From positions 85,671,174 to 85,735,173 of the forward strand of contig CM045991.1 in NCBI GenBank assembly GCA_025175895.1: a stretch of DNA of 64,000 nt, given 5' to 3'. The position numbers were made by a program, and so were the translations under genes. Below are positions 11,893-23,728 of the stretch, one piece after another (within the stretch, counting starts at the first letter, position 1; each line of letters opens with the position of its first letter). This DNA comes from Wurfbainia villosa (Eukaryota > Streptophyta > Magnoliopsida > Zingiberales > Zingiberaceae). Under the pieces are notes generated by a model. That model did no database searches and was not told where the DNA came from. It worked only from the letters and a program-made list of their open reading frames with translations.

Positions 11893-13730
11893 TGTTGAAT
11901 TCTTTATGCCAAATGGCATATGCGCAACGGAAAATAGGATCCCTTCCAAGTGATCCATGCGAAAGCAAACTCGTATAAAATAAATTTCTCTAAACCAAAC
12001 CTATCTTATAGGAGAGGATTACCTTTGTTGCGTGCCCTTGTTGATCCCGCTTTTCCTTTCGGTTTGTTGGATCTTTAGCACGTTCAAGTGTCCGTGCCTC
12101 TATACGTATCCACACGAGCACGCTCTTGTCTCACAAAAGGAAAACTAGAAGAGCTCTCCTTTACTTCTTGCTAGAGAAGTCCCTAAAGGAGAGGAAGAGA
12201 GGGAAAAGGAGAAAGGAAGAAGAAGACTCCTCTTCTTGCTAGCCTACACTCACAAACCCACACAACCAAAGCTTCCACCAAGCTCTCTCACCACTAACAC
12301 AACCAAAGCTTCCACCAACAACAAAAGCCAATGACCCTCTTTGGCCGGCCACTTAGGGTGTCTTTTATAGGGTTGGAAAAACCCTTTCACCTCCACACAT
12401 TCAATGCAATCCATTGCATTGAGACATATCCTTGTTTGGCCGGCCACTTAAGGAGACAAAAACCAATTTGTCTTCTTCCACCTCATCTAGCTTAGGTGGA
12501 TGCTTAGGTGGATGCTTAGGTGGCATGCTTATGTGGCATTCTTATGTGGCTTTCATGCATGTTGAATTAATCTTATTAATTCAATTAAGCTTATGTTATC
12601 ATATTGAATTAATCTTATTAAATCAATAAGGTAACATATTGAATTAATCTCATTAAATCAATTAGCTAAAATTCTCATTAAGCTTAAAGTCCAAAAACCA
12701 TTTTGTACTTAAGCTTATTCCCATATTATTCTAGTCAAACTAGAATACTTTAATTCCTCTAATTATCATGCTCTTTGTGTGTGACCCTATAGGCTCTCAT
12801 AACGTTGGCAGTGGATCTAAACTCTTTTAGATACACAAGCAATGAGCGGCATCTAGCAATACATCATTGCTACCCAAGTTACGAGATAAGTCAAGATCCG
12901 ACTAACCTTTCCGTGACTACTATAATATATGACCGTGTCCTTCTATCCTTGATATCAGATTGATCAATGAGGCATAGACCGTGTCATCCTCGATCAATCT
13001 ATGTGTTTCTTGATCCCTGAGTAAACTAACTCAAACAAATGAGCTCAATATCTCATATTGACTCATTCGAGCATGGCCATGCGTTTTAGTAGTTCTACTC
13101 AATCAAGGGGCCCACCGATATCACTCTCGTCATATGAGAGGGATAGATCCCATCTACATCACTCACATCCCTCCGCATAATTTATTATATACCCAGTAAT
13201 CGCCTTTATGGTCCACCCTGTTACGGGTGACGTTTGACGATACCAAAGTACATAACTCCTTATGTAGGGAACCATAGTGACTTCAGGTCTAAGGACTATT
13301 CATACCAATAGTCACATGAGAAAGTTTATGACACTCATATAACGATCCATGAAACTTTCTCATGGCGGGTCAGTTCAGTATATATTCTCCAATATATACC
13401 CATGTGTCAACTTGATATCATATATCCATGACTTGTGAGATCAAGTCATCAATTGACCTACATGCTAGTCTTTATGTATTAATATTGCCCTTGCATATTA
13501 ATACTCGACTAGGAACATTTAGGAAAGTGTTCTCTACAGCCTCTCATAATCAATTCTGCCAATTGATGTGCTGTAGATAAGAACCTACTTTTCTAGGGCA
13601 TTATTATATTTAAATTAGCTGGCACAAGCAAGATGTAAATATAATAACCAATCCTTTGTCTTTATAGAATATGATACAAAATGTTCCTTATTCAACCATC
13701 ACATGATTGGTTCTAGGGCTTAAACTAACA
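11893..13730 (-). repeat. 5' LTR of element B, 1838 bp
   Basis: It starts TGTTGAATTC (two Gs short of the other copy) and ends ACTAACA. Alignment by eye with 5048-6888 shows only scattered single-base changes. The next base begins sequence belonging to the LTR of element C. Confidence 0.9.
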
Positions 13731-14204
13731 AAAGGAACATCGCACTTAAGCTACAGTAAGAACTTCATTGACATATCTATATATGCAGAGAACCATATGA
13801 AGTCTTACGGCTGGTCACTCCAATGAACTAGTTACCATAACTAGCATCCACGATCAACTCCGGACATCACAATGTCTCCAGCCAGTGAGAATCAGCTGCT
13901 TGGATACACCAAGGAGTATACCTCGTGCTAGTCTCGACAGAATTGATGGTGTCCAAATTCATCAATTCATCGACTAGGGATAATTCCGATACATCACAAT
14001 TACACATGTAGAGATACTCACTAGTTGTTATCCAATCACAAATTCTGTCATGCTGTGAATCGCATCGTGGACATTCAGTAAATGAGTTTAAGATTCAATC
14101 AAATACATGAAACATGTATACTCAAATAGTGAATCTTCATTTATCATATAAATGGTTCATACATAAGGCGATTGCCTTAGGACATCTCTCATATATTACT
14201 AACA
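13731..14204 (-). repeat. Element C 3' LTR, terminal 474 bp only
   Basis: Ends TACTAACA next to the PPT. It is cut at 13731 by the A/B block and corresponds to 20195-20668. The first five bases AAAGG are the likely target duplication of the A/B insertion. Confidence 0.88.
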
Positions 14205-14214
14205 GACTCCCACT
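14205..14214 (-). promoter_or_regulatory. Polypurine tract of element C
   Basis: Minus strand AGTGGGAGTC directly upstream of the 3' LTR. Confidence 0.75.
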
Positions 14215-14221
14215 TGGCCTA

Positions 14222-14947
14222 ATGTCAATCGCTACGGTATCCAATACCATAAGCACTAACATGACCCTCAAACTTACTTTGAGGTAATGCTTTAGTCAAA
14301 GGATCCGCTAAGTTCCTTTCAGTGGGAATTTTCTCGATTTGTATTTCGTTCCTACTGATGATCTCTCTGATAAGATGATAGCGGCGAAGCACATGTTTGG
14401 ATCATTGATGAGACCACATCAAGTTCAGAGATGAACTTCTTGATCCAAACCGCTTCCTTTGCTGCTTCCAAAGCTGCAATGTATTCTGCCTTAGTGGCAG
14501 AATCCGCTATAGTGTCAAGCTTGGAACCTTTCCAACTTATTGCGCCTCCATTCCAGGTGAATACATACCCAGACAAATACATGGAATCATCCTTGTCTGT
14601 CTGGAGCTGGCATCCGTATACCCACGTATCACCATGTACCCTTCTCCATATATTAGGAATGTATCCTTAGTTCTTCTTAAGTACTTAAGGATCGTCTTAA
14701 CAGCCACCCATTGATCCATTCCTGGATCAGACTAGTATCTGCTCATGACACTCAGAGCATACGATACATCGGGCCTCATACATAACATAGCATACATGAT
14801 AGATCCTATTGCGGATGCATAGGGAATCTTACTCATGCAAATGCTCTCGTCTTCTGTGCGCGGACACATAGACTTCGAAACGTGTACCCCATGCCTGATG
14901 GGTAGGAAACCTTTCTTGGATTCTGACATGCTAAACCTCTTTAGCAC
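14222..14947 (-). pseudogene. Element C RT tail and RNase H, broken
   Basis: Three short frames at 14732-14947, 14537-14719 and 14352-14582 join into the C-terminal third of the polyprotein. They carry RFSMSESKKGFLPIRHGV, ASAIGSIMYAMLCMRPDVSYALSVMSRY, TILKYLRRTKDTFLIYGEG, VFTWNGGAISWKGSKLDTIADSATKAEYIAA and EAVWIKKFISELD. The CDNNGA segment is missing: about 50 bases are absent near 14400-14420. The DPLTKALP-type tail is still recognisable at 14222-14320. RNase H is therefore not functional as written. Confidence 0.82.
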
Positions 14948-16760
14948 TCGGTCTATATATGTAGACTGCTAGACCAAGCAACCGTTTTGATCTATCTCTA
15001 TAGATCTTAATCCTGAGGATGTAGGTTGCTTCTCCCAGGTCTTTCATGGAGAATGTCTTGGATAACCAAACCTTCACTGACTGTAAGATTGAAACATCGT
15101 TTCCTATAAGTAATATGTCATCGACATACAATACTAGGAACACGACTGCACTCCCACTAACCTTCTTGTACACACAAGATTCGTCTGGATTTTGTGAGAA
15201 ATCAAACTTTTTGATTGTCTCATCAAAACGGATATTCCAGCTCCTGGATGCTTGCTTCAATCCATAAATGGACCGTCGCAATTTGCATACCTTGGTTTTA
15301 TCAACCGATGTGAAACCCTCAGGCTGTATCATATACACATCCTCGAGCAGGTTTCCATTAAGGAAAGCTGTTTTCACATCCATCTGCCATATCTCATAAT
15401 CATAATGAGCCGCTATGGCCAGGAGCATCCGAATGGATTTAAGCATAGCTATAGGCGAATAGGTTTCGTCATAATCAACACCTTGCTTTTGACGATATCC
15501 TTTCGCCACCAATCTAGCCTTATAGGTAATCACATTACCATCCATGTCGGTTTTCTTCTTGAAAACCCACTTGCACCCTATAGGCTTTATGCCTTCAGGT
15601 GGGTTAACCAAGTTCCAAACTTGGTTTTCATACATGGAATTCATTTCCGACTTCATGGCACCAAGCCACTTATCCCTTTCTAAACTTGTCAGCACTTCTT
15701 CATAACTGGTAGGCTCCTCATCATCAATGAGTAATACGTCGTTCGATTCACTTACGAGAAATCCATATCTCTCAGGAATATTGCGTGTTCTACCAGATCT
15801 ACGAAGATGTGGTGTTACAATAGGTCCAGCCGATTGCTCATCACTATGAGTTGTCGGCTGTTGTGCTTCACCAGGTATCTCATCAATGTCTATTTGAGTC
15901 TCTCGAGCCTCCTCAAGCTCGACGACACTCCCACTGTTTTCTTGCAAGAGAAACTCTTTCTCTAGAAATACAGCATGCCTTGAAACAAACACCTTTTGTT
16001 CCACAGGATGATAGAATTGGTAACCCCTTGTTTCCTTAGGGTATCCAATAAATAGACATTTATCAGACTTAGCATCCAATTTGTCTGATACTGTCCGCTT
16101 CACATAAGCAGGACAACCCCATATCTTCAAGTAAGATACATGAGATTTCTTACTATTCCATATCTCATATGGAGTAGTTGAGACTACCTTGGTAGGCATT
16201 CTGTTTAACAAGTAAACAGCTGTCTGAAGTGCATAACCCCAAAAGGACTTGGGAAGATTCACATGATTCATCATTGACCTGACCATGTCCAACAAGGTCC
16301 AGTTACGCCTTTCAGATACACCATTATGCTGTGGTGTATATGGCGGAGTCCATTGAGACAATATACCATTGTCTCTTAGGTAATCAAGAAACTCCTGACT
16401 CAAGTATTCACCACCTCCATCCGATCGAAGTATTTTAATACTCTTGTCATGTTGTTTCTCTACTTCATTTCTGAATTCTTTGAACCTTTCAAAGGCTTCA
16501 GACTTGTGTTTCATCAAGAACACATACCCAAATCGTGAGTGATCATCGGTGAAGGTAATGAAGTAGCTATAGCCTCCTAAAGCTTGAGTTGACATAAGTC
16601 CACATACATCAGTATGTATTAGACCTAGTAACTCTCCCACTCGTTCGCCTTTTCCAGTAAAAGGTAACTTGGTCATCTTGCCTTTTAAGTATGATTCGCA
16701 TGTATCGTATGAATCCAATTCAAACGATTCCAGAATTCCACATCGGTGTAATTCGGACAT
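14931..16760 (-). pseudogene. Element C integrase and reverse transcriptase (609 residues open)
   Basis: The longest open stretch in the window. It starts inside pre-integrase (MSELHRCGILESF). The zinc-binding HCRLGH half lies just upstream behind a TGA. Integrase follows: LLGLIHTDVCG, YFITFTDDHSRFGYVFLMKHKS, ILRSDGGGEYLSQEF, NGVSERRNWTLLDMVRSMM. After a linker with LRRSGRTRNIPERYGFL comes RT: GCKWVFKKKTDMDG, LVAKGYRQKQGVDYDETYSPIA, QMDVKTAFLNGNLLEDVYM, RRSIYGLKQASRSWN, YVDDILLIGNDVS. Catalytic residues of both enzymes are visible. The frame is lost near 14970 after LLGL, where several bases are missing from a GACTCAGGCC-type site. It shares its frame with the gag ORF upstream, separated only by stops. 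Confidence 0.9.
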
Positions 16761-16811
16761 GCGTTTCTTGCTTATATGGCCAAGACGACAATGTCACATA
16801 TGGGAGTCTAT

Positions 16812-18068
16812 TTAATTATCCTTTTGAGCACGCGTGTTACTCACTTCGATATTGAAAATGTCACTGGATACGTCCAACGTATAAATGTCATTACTCAAAA
16901 TTCCAGTTCCATAAAGTACGCCATTCAAAGTTATATAACAACAATTGTTACTAAACATCAAATGGAAACCATTTCTATTTAAACAGGAAATAGAAACAAT
17001 GTTCTTTATTAGAGAAGGAACATAATAGCAATTGTCCAGTTCCAAAACCAGTCCACTAGGGAGCTTCAGCAAATAAGTTCCGATGGCGACCACAGCAACC
17101 TTTGCTCCATTGCCAACTCGCAAATTTGACTCCCCTCTGACAAGTCTTCTTCTATTCCTTAGCCCCTGTATGTCATTACATATATGTGAGCCACACCCAG
17201 TATCCAATACCCAAGTGTCTAAGGAAATAGAATGAAAATCAATAACAAAGATACCTGAAGAGGATGGGGCATCGGATGCCTTCTTCTTCTTCATGGACTC
17301 AAGATAAATCTTGCAGTTTCTTCGCCAGTGGCCTTCCTTGCCACAATGATGGCAAGTGCCCTTTTGCACTGGTTCCGCCTTCTTTGCCTTTTTGTTCTTC
17401 CCTTTCTTCTGTTCTTTTGCCTTCCTCTTAGAACCTTTCTTTGAGGAATCAACTAACAGAACCGCCTTCTCCTCATGCTTCACAGAAGGCTCCACAGTCT
17501 TCAGCATATTGAGGAGCTCGGGAATAGTGGATTCCAATTTGTTCATTCGATAGTTCATCACGAATTGTGAGAAACTCTTGGGCAAACAATGCAGAATTAA
17601 GTCAATACTTAATTCGTGATCCATCACAAACCCGAGGGTAGCTAGCCGCTCGATGTACCCATTCATCTTTAGCACAAACTGCACTACAGACGAACCTTCT
17701 TGCATCTTCGTGGTGAAGAGGAGCCTAGAGACCTCGAACCTTTCGGATCTCGCTTGCTCATCGAACAACTCATGAAGATGGAAGACCATAGTATTAGCAT
17801 CCATATGCTCATGCTGCTTTTGCAGCTCGGGTACCATCGCCGCTAGCATGATGCAACTCGCCAGCTCAGAATCTGCCACATGCTTCTGATAGACCAACAT
17901 TTGGTCTGGAGTTGCATCATCCTTAGGACGGTTGGGAAGAGGCTCTTCAAGGACATATGCAAGCTTTTCCGCCTTGAGAACAATTCTCAGGTTTCTAAGC
18001 CAGTCCAGGAAGTTAGGCCCAGTCAGTTTGTTCGAATCCAAAATAGTGCGCAAATTCAAAGACGTCAT
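16812..18068 (-). pseudogene. Element C Gag and protease (about 419 residues)
   Basis: I take the ATG at 18066-18068 as the start; the in-frame TTG at 18072-18074 further upstream is not a start. The N-terminus (TILDSNKLTGPNFLDWLRNLRIVL) is the usual copia capsid opening. A lysine-rich stretch precedes one CCHC knuckle, CHHCGKEGHWRRNC. Protease follows with LDTGCGSHICND (catalytic DTG). Pre-integrase sequence ends at TAA (16812-16814). Five codons further, TGA at 16794-16796 replaces the Trp before HCRLGH. Both stops are in the same frame as pol, so two nonsense changes alone separate gag-pro from pol. Protein makes the particle and cleaves the polyprotein. Confidence 0.88.
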
Positions 18069-18655
18069 GATCAATTTATTGACCTAGAAATACAAAACGA
18101 GCATATATGAGAAAATAATTTTAAAATGCATCAATATACATTTATAAATCCCATTCATTTTTTAAATTTCAAAAACCCTTGAAATCAATTCGGGAGATCG
18201 TAGGTCAATCTTCGAATGGGCTGATATCCAATATAGATAAGAACAACCTTGGAGTGAGTCCAACAAGCCATTCTTAGCTATGATGGTGGGTATCAAGTAT
18301 ACCGATTACATATCATGTATATGTAACTATCACAATGTGCTATCAACTAATTGAATATTTACACATACATTGGGTTGTTAACACATTAACAAGTATGCAG
18401 CATATGCATAGCACCCAACTTCACCTCTCTTCACATCGACCTTGGAGTGAGTCCAACAAATCGATGCTCCAAGTTAGAGCCGACCCATTAATCGCGAAAT
18501 AGTTTTAATATGGTTAGAGCGCATTCAACCAATATGGTTAGAGCGCATTCAACACACACAACACACACATGCATAGTACAACAAGTGTAGACATAACCGT
18601 AAATTTAAATTTGCAATAAAAGGAAATTTAACTACGTTATACTTTTCGTATTACG
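18069..18655 (-). other. Element C 5' leader with short direct repeats
   Basis: No coding potential seen. A 24 bp tandem pair (core AATATGGTTAGAGCGCATTC) lies at about 18508-18553. The phrase ACCTTGGAGTGAGTCCAACAA occurs twice, near 18249 and 18441. I could not find an intact initiator-Met PBS complement at the LTR edge; it appears lost. Confidence 0.6.
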
Positions 18656-20668
18656 TGTAGTGGGAACGGCATCAACCGGAACGATCCTCGCTAGAATTGT
18701 CTCTATCCGTATCCACGCCGAGTATCCTTAGGATGACTTCGCTAAGCCACAAGCTTCATCTTCGTACGGGTTACCAGCCTCGTGTTGAAGACGACGTGAT
18801 TGAGAGATGATCACGATCCGAATCCAAATTCGGATCCAAACCGAGTCCTCAAAACTCGCTTCTCCGGAGAGGTATTCGTCAACCGATTGACGAATCCTTC
18901 GTCCTCCACCTCAGATGATTAACGGAGATCGAATCCCCGGTAAGTTAGCCACTGTCGGAGCTCTAACCGTTGTCCAAACGACGCTCCGACGAGAGGAGAA
19001 CAAGCTGTCCAGAAAACTGGACAGCTTTGGTGGAGGAGATAGGCGTCGGCCAACCAAGGGAAGATAAAGCTCACCTTGATGCCAAACCTAAAGGAGATCA
19101 CCGGAGGGTTGTCGGAGGATCACCGGATGAAGCTTGGATGCCGGCAAGGAGCTGGACGGCGGCACAAGGGGCTGGGCGGCAATGGGGTTTGGCGCCGTGA
19201 GTCTCCAAGGAGAGGTGGGCGGCAACTATTGCTAGGGTTTTGGATTAGGGCTTAATTATCCCTTAAGCCCTCTTTTATAGAGAACTAATTCTCTTAATGG
19301 TTATTGGATCATAACCATTATGCCCGTTAACCCGCTCCATTAAGATAAGTTAAAATAAACCAAACCATGATGGTTTATTTTAAGTTAAAACGAACCAAAC
19401 CAACTTTTGGTTCATTCGTTTAAAATAAACCAAACCCTTTGGTTTATTCTCCTCCATTGGATTAGAACCAAACCATTTTGGTTCATCCATTATGTCTTCA
19501 TAAGACACGGCCCATCCACGCTTCCATTGCGACTGAAACGATTTCATGCTCGCTTCATGTTTGGTCCAACCAAACCTAGTTTCTCTCGGTCTGAGAATCC
19601 CATTCTCAAGCTCGTTTTAAATCCTTTGGATTACGCTCGTTATGCGTGTGACCAAATAGGTTCTCGGTTTATGTTGGCCATCTATAATTAACCATTAATT
19701 ATAGAATGATCATGAGTGGCACCTAGTAGTACATCATGATCCCCAATTAAACGAAAAGATCAACGGTTGATCCAGAACTATTTCTGAAACCCTTCAGCAG
19801 CTCGAATGATACGTGCCCCATTCCCTTCACTCATCTTATACCCACTTGGTTCAGGACATGGTCTATAGTGTCAGTCCCCACTAGGCTGACTACGTCGCAC
19901 CTAGCCCAAGTATTATTTCCTCGTTCTACGGATTCTAGTTACTGCACATGTATCGAAGAGTACCTTACTCTAAACATGTAATGCTTTGGCCAAAGACTTT
20001 AGTAACAATCCGACGAGAGGCCATGGGTATACATCTCCTCGCAAGGAGTGGTGAATCCTTTATAGGCTATTCAAACACCTTCGATCACTTCGACTTATAC
20101 CCAATCATCCCGGGTCCACATCTCCTTAGAGATGTTTGCTTAAGATGTTAAAGCATAAGTCTCCATGATCAAGATGACTTGAATACCGCAAGTCAAAGGA
20201 ACATCGCACTTAAGCTACAGTAAGAACTTCATTGACATATCTATATATGCAGAGAACCATATGAAGTCTTACAGCTGGTCACTCCAATGAACTAGTTACC
20301 ATAACTAGCATCCACGATCAACTCCGGACATCACAATGTCTCCAGCCAGTGAGAATCAGCTGCTTGGATACACCAAGGAGTATACCTCGTGCTAGTCTCG
20401 ACAGAATTGATGGTGTCCAAATTCATCAATTCATCGACTAGGGATAATTCCGATACATCACAATTACACATGTAGAGATACTCACTAGTTGTGATCCAAT
20501 CACAAATTTTGTCATGCTGTGAATCGCATCGTGGACATTCAGTAAATGAGTTTAAGATCCAATCAAATACATGAAACATGTATACTCAAATAGTGAATCT
20601 TCATTTATCTTATAAATGGTTCATACATAAGGCGATTGCCTTAGGACATCTCTCATATATTACTAACA
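18656..20668 (-). repeat. Element C 5' LTR, about 2.0 kb
   Basis: The right end (TACTAACA) is firm. The left border is tentative, set at TGTAGTGGGAACGG, which looks like a decayed TGTTGGGAACGG opening. At 19320-19480 there is a cluster of AACCAAACC and GGTTTATTTT words in both orientations, able to form hairpins. Small open frames within (19407-19691, 19948-20151, 20331-20579) are not supported as genes. Confidence 0.7.
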
Positions 20669-21023
20669 TCCTCAAGTCCCCTAAACATCCCAAACCTTCT
20701 CTTCCTTGTTCTCATCTAAATAATATTGTAAGAGGGAGGATTTTATAAGAAGGTTTCTTCTCCACCTTGATTAAGCTCAAGGATAAGTTTAGTGATTGAT
20801 TGTGGGAGTGATTCGCTGAACGAATCGTCCATGGACTAGCGACAAGGGTCGTGAATCACGTTACATCGACGTGTTTGAGTTTGCATCTTCTTTACTTTGT
20901 GTTTTGTTTTAGTTGTCTTAATTAGCATATTCCATCGCGCTAATGATTATCTTAGACGAACAAAGTCCATCGTACATCTAGGCTATTCAAACCCCCTTAT
21001 AGTTGGGCCTCGATCTTCCAACA
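20669..21023 (+). repeat. Element D 5' LTR, last 355 bp
   Basis: Matches about 24684-25043 of the 3' LTR and ends TTCCAACA before the PBS. It includes the two leader hairpins: GATTCG/CGAATC at 20810-20826, and an inner CGAC/GTCG stem a few bases further on. Confidence 0.85.
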
Positions 21024-21025
21024 AG

Positions 21026-21037
21026 TGGTATCAGGGC
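21026..21037 (+). promoter_or_regulatory. Primer binding site of D
   Basis: TGGTATCAGGGC, one base off the initiator-Met tRNA site TGGTATCAGAGC, two bases after the LTR end. Confidence 0.82.
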
Positions 21038-21079
21038 TAGGAGATTGTCGTCGGACTCACCGCCACAACAATCGACGAA

Positions 21080-22666
21080 ATGGTCGACTCCAACATCCAT
21101 CCGCCTAAATTCGAAGGGAACTTCGCTTGGTGGAAAAAGCGAATGGAGGTATTCTTCGAGATCGATTTCGATATCATGCTTATTATGGAAAACGGTTTTG
21201 AGTTGCCTATGGATGAAGAAGGGGAGCCATTAGAGAAGTCAAGATGGACTAAGAAGCAAAGAGAGAAGCACCTTGCAAATTCAAAAGCAAAGCATCATCT
21301 CTACAACGTGCTCCCTCAACAAGAAATCAATAGGATTGGAGAGTGCGCTAGTGCCAAGGAGATGTGGGAGAAGCTAGTGGAGCTTCATGAAGGCACCTCC
21401 GAAGCTAAGTTAGCAAGAAGGGATCTCCTCCGCTCTCAACTCAATAATATCAAATTAGATAAGGGGGAAAAGGTACTCTCACTACATTCTAGGTTTAAGG
21501 AGATCATCAATGGTTTGTCAAGTGTATGTGAGAAGCTATCAAAATAAAGGCTATTGATGCATTGGTCATCAAATTGGAGCCTCATGGTGGACTCATTTTA
21601 CATTTCAAGGAATCTAAAGGTAAGTACTCTAGATGAATTTTTCTCTACTATGGAGCTTCACAAAACTAGACTTGAAGGGATAGTAGAAGAACCAAGCAAA
21701 AATTCAAGGGGAGTAGCACTAGTAGCCAACAAAGGGAAGAAGAAGAAGAGCACACCCTCCTCATCCGACGACGAATCATCATCTTCCTCCTCCATGAATA
21801 GCAATGAAGAAGCATATATGGTAAGGAAGGTAAGGTGTGCATTGAAAAATTTTAAGTTTAACAAATCTCATGATAAGAGAAGGAGGGAGATTATTTGCTA
21901 TAATTTTCAAGGAGACGGACACATGAGGGATGAGTGTCCTCAATTAAACAAGAGAAAGGAAGAGAAGAAAGAGGATAGCAAGAAGAAAGGCAAAAAGAAA
22001 GAAGAGAAGAAGTCCAAGGAAAAGGAGAAGTCAAAGCCCCGCAACCTTAAAGCCACATGGGATGATCCATCTTCATTGGAGGGAGAAGAGATTGTCTCAC
22101 ATTTTGCGCTAATGGGGATTGATGATGTAGCCTCCACCTCATCCGAACAAGAAGTAAGCACAAGTGAGGAGGAGAGCTCAAGTGTAGGGGGATCATCCTC
22201 ATCGAAATCACAAGAAGGAGATTGGGTAAGTGAGGTAAAAAGCCTACCTACTCAAGATATTATTTTCATGATTACTAGCTTGACTAAGGACTTATTTAGG
22301 GCTAAGAAGAAAAATAAATGCATGCTAAATGAAATTAAGGCCCTAGAAGAAGAACTTGAAAATGCATGTTCACATGAAAATATTTCTTCTTCTAGTGTTA
22401 ATAATGCATGCTTAAAAGATAATAGGATACTAAGGGAAAAGGTAGATTTTCTCACCAAGGCCCTAGAGAAACAAAGAGCTAGTTTTAACAAGAAGGGCCT
22501 AGGATATAAGGGAGCCAAAAATGAAAAAAAAACATATCATTGCTTAATTGCTAGGGGACAATCAAAGACAACAATGGTAGCTAGGAAATGGATCCCAAAG
22601 GAGTACTTGTTGAACCCCATTGGAAAGAATTTATATTGGGTTCCCAAGTCAATCCTCAAGGGTTAA
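21080..22666 (+). pseudogene. Element D Gag with one CCHC-like knuckle, broken once
   Basis: Start ATG 21080, 56 bases after the LTR. Capsid part: NIHPPKFEGNFAWWKKRMEVFF, SRWTKKQREKHLANSKAKHHLYNVLPQQE, AKEMWEKLVELHEGTSEAKLARRDLL. A TAA at 21545-21547 interrupts it. Compared with E, about 16 bases are missing just before the stop, and a second indel restores the frame by 21600. Then come a serine-rich acidic block, a knuckle CYNFQGDGHMRDEC (second Cys replaced by Phe), a Lys/Glu-rich block, and an end reading WIPKEYLLNPIGKN...WVPKSILKG. Length is about 525 residues. It would form the capsid and bind RNA, but cannot process itself or integrate without an autonomous partner. Confidence 0.85.
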
Positions 22667-23713
22667 AGAAACCTAGGATAGTCAACCATAGTTGGACTTA
22701 TTTTATATCATGATTATTTGGTTGACTTATGATGATCTTGGTGATGGCTTTTGATTTATGATATTGGGTGATAATATTTATGATCATATGCAATTATGAT
22801 AATGTTTGTGTTATGATCATGTTGGTTGGTTTGGATGATACTTAACCTTGATAGAATTGCATGAAATTGATGGTTGAGTATAATACCTCAGGTACATCTC
22901 ACACTCACCATAAGGCTAACTTGATTGAAAACATAGCAATGGGTGAGATGTTAGGATGATACAAGTGATTCACTAATACTTATGGCATTTAGATGAGTCA
23001 TTATAAGTATCATGATAGAGTAATCATAGACCAACCATGGGGAAAGCTTATATTTAATTCATGGACATATTGCACAAAGATCATGGTTGGATATTTTAAA
23101 TTATTTAAAACCATTTCATGTTTTGAAAACTAAGGGTTCATGCTTTGAAAAGTTTCTAAGGCAAAACTAGCTTTCAAGTTGATACAAAATTGAGTATTTT
23201 TCAAACTTTTGTGTTTTTGCCTAATTTTAGAAAATTGAATGTATTTTCATGAAAAAAAAATTCCTTGATAAAGGGACTCATAATAAATGTGTTCTCAAAA
23301 TTTCATGATTTTTCAAATTTTCTATAATTTTAAATGCATTTCTAAACTTGGTTCGGAAATTAGAAAATGCAGATTTTCAGTAGCCAGTCAACTGGCATTC
23401 TGACGCAGTCGACTGATGTACTGTGCACAAGCATAGTAACCTGATTTAAGTGGCTTTTAGCCTGATTTTGGTATTTTTCTTCCTTTATACTTTGATGTCA
23501 TATTGTATAACATATGTTAGATATTTTTGATGGTGTCAAAGGGGGAGAAATGTTGAGTTTAAGTTAATCATGCTAGAGGGAGAATTAACATGTGTTAAGG
23601 GGGAGTTGCATGTATTAAAGGGGGAGTGTTTTATTTCCATGTTTGATTTACATGCTTATCTTCCTTATGTGTTTTTATGTTGTTTTACTTAATTTAAACA
23701 TGTTGCTACACAT
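22667..23713 (+). other. Element D 3' untranslated region
   Basis: About 1.05 kb, AT-rich, no ORF. It holds a palindrome pair with GTCAAC/GTCGAC cores at 23387 and 23408 (21 bp apart). It also has at least three PPT-like AAGGGGGAG words at about 23539-23630 before the true PPT. Conserved phrases (ACATCTCACACTCACCATAAGGCTAACTTGATT-like near 22895) also occur in E at about 44985. Confidence 0.7.
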
Positions 23714-23728
23714 CAAAAAGAGGGAGAT
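23714..23728 (+). promoter_or_regulatory. Polypurine tract of D
   Basis: CAAAAAGAGGGAGAT immediately before the LTR start TGTTAGG. The same AAAAAGGGGGAGAT form is found in E, F and G. Confidence 0.85.

Larger units (their letters stand above)
5048..13730 (-). mobile_element. Copia LTR retrotransposon B (Angela-like), both LTRs present
   Basis: Element B has a 3' LTR at 5048-6888 (shared with A), PPT at 6889, gag-pol 6903-10718, leader 10719-11880 and 5' LTR 11893-13730. The two LTRs are about 99% alike by eye, implying recent insertion or recent homogenisation. The coding part shows many small indels. Its right end abuts the sequence AAAGG, which is internal in C's intact LTR (20195). B therefore entered the LTR of C, and AAAGG is the expected 5 bp duplication. 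The left copy of that duplication is outside the window. Confidence 0.88.
13731..20668 (-). mobile_element. Copia LTR retrotransposon C (Angela-like), interrupted by A/B
   Basis: C is a minus-strand element: partial 3' LTR 13731-14204, PPT, pol 14222-16760, gag-protease 16812-18068, leader and 5' LTR ending at 20668. The 474 bp left LTR piece matches 20195-20668 base for base with very few changes. C's right end abuts TCCTCAAGTCCCC, which is internal to D's LTR family (compare 24684 onward), so C inserted into D. C is better preserved than A or B: two open stretches of 609 and about 419 residues cover most of the polyprotein. Confidence 0.88.

Noticed and set aside
1..13730. A and B as two independent insertions
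   Set aside because: They share one LTR exactly between PBS and PPT; independent insertions would have separate LTRs and target duplications.
19407..20151. Small ORFs inside the C LTR
   Set aside because: AT-rich or low-complexity LTR translations with no recognised domain.
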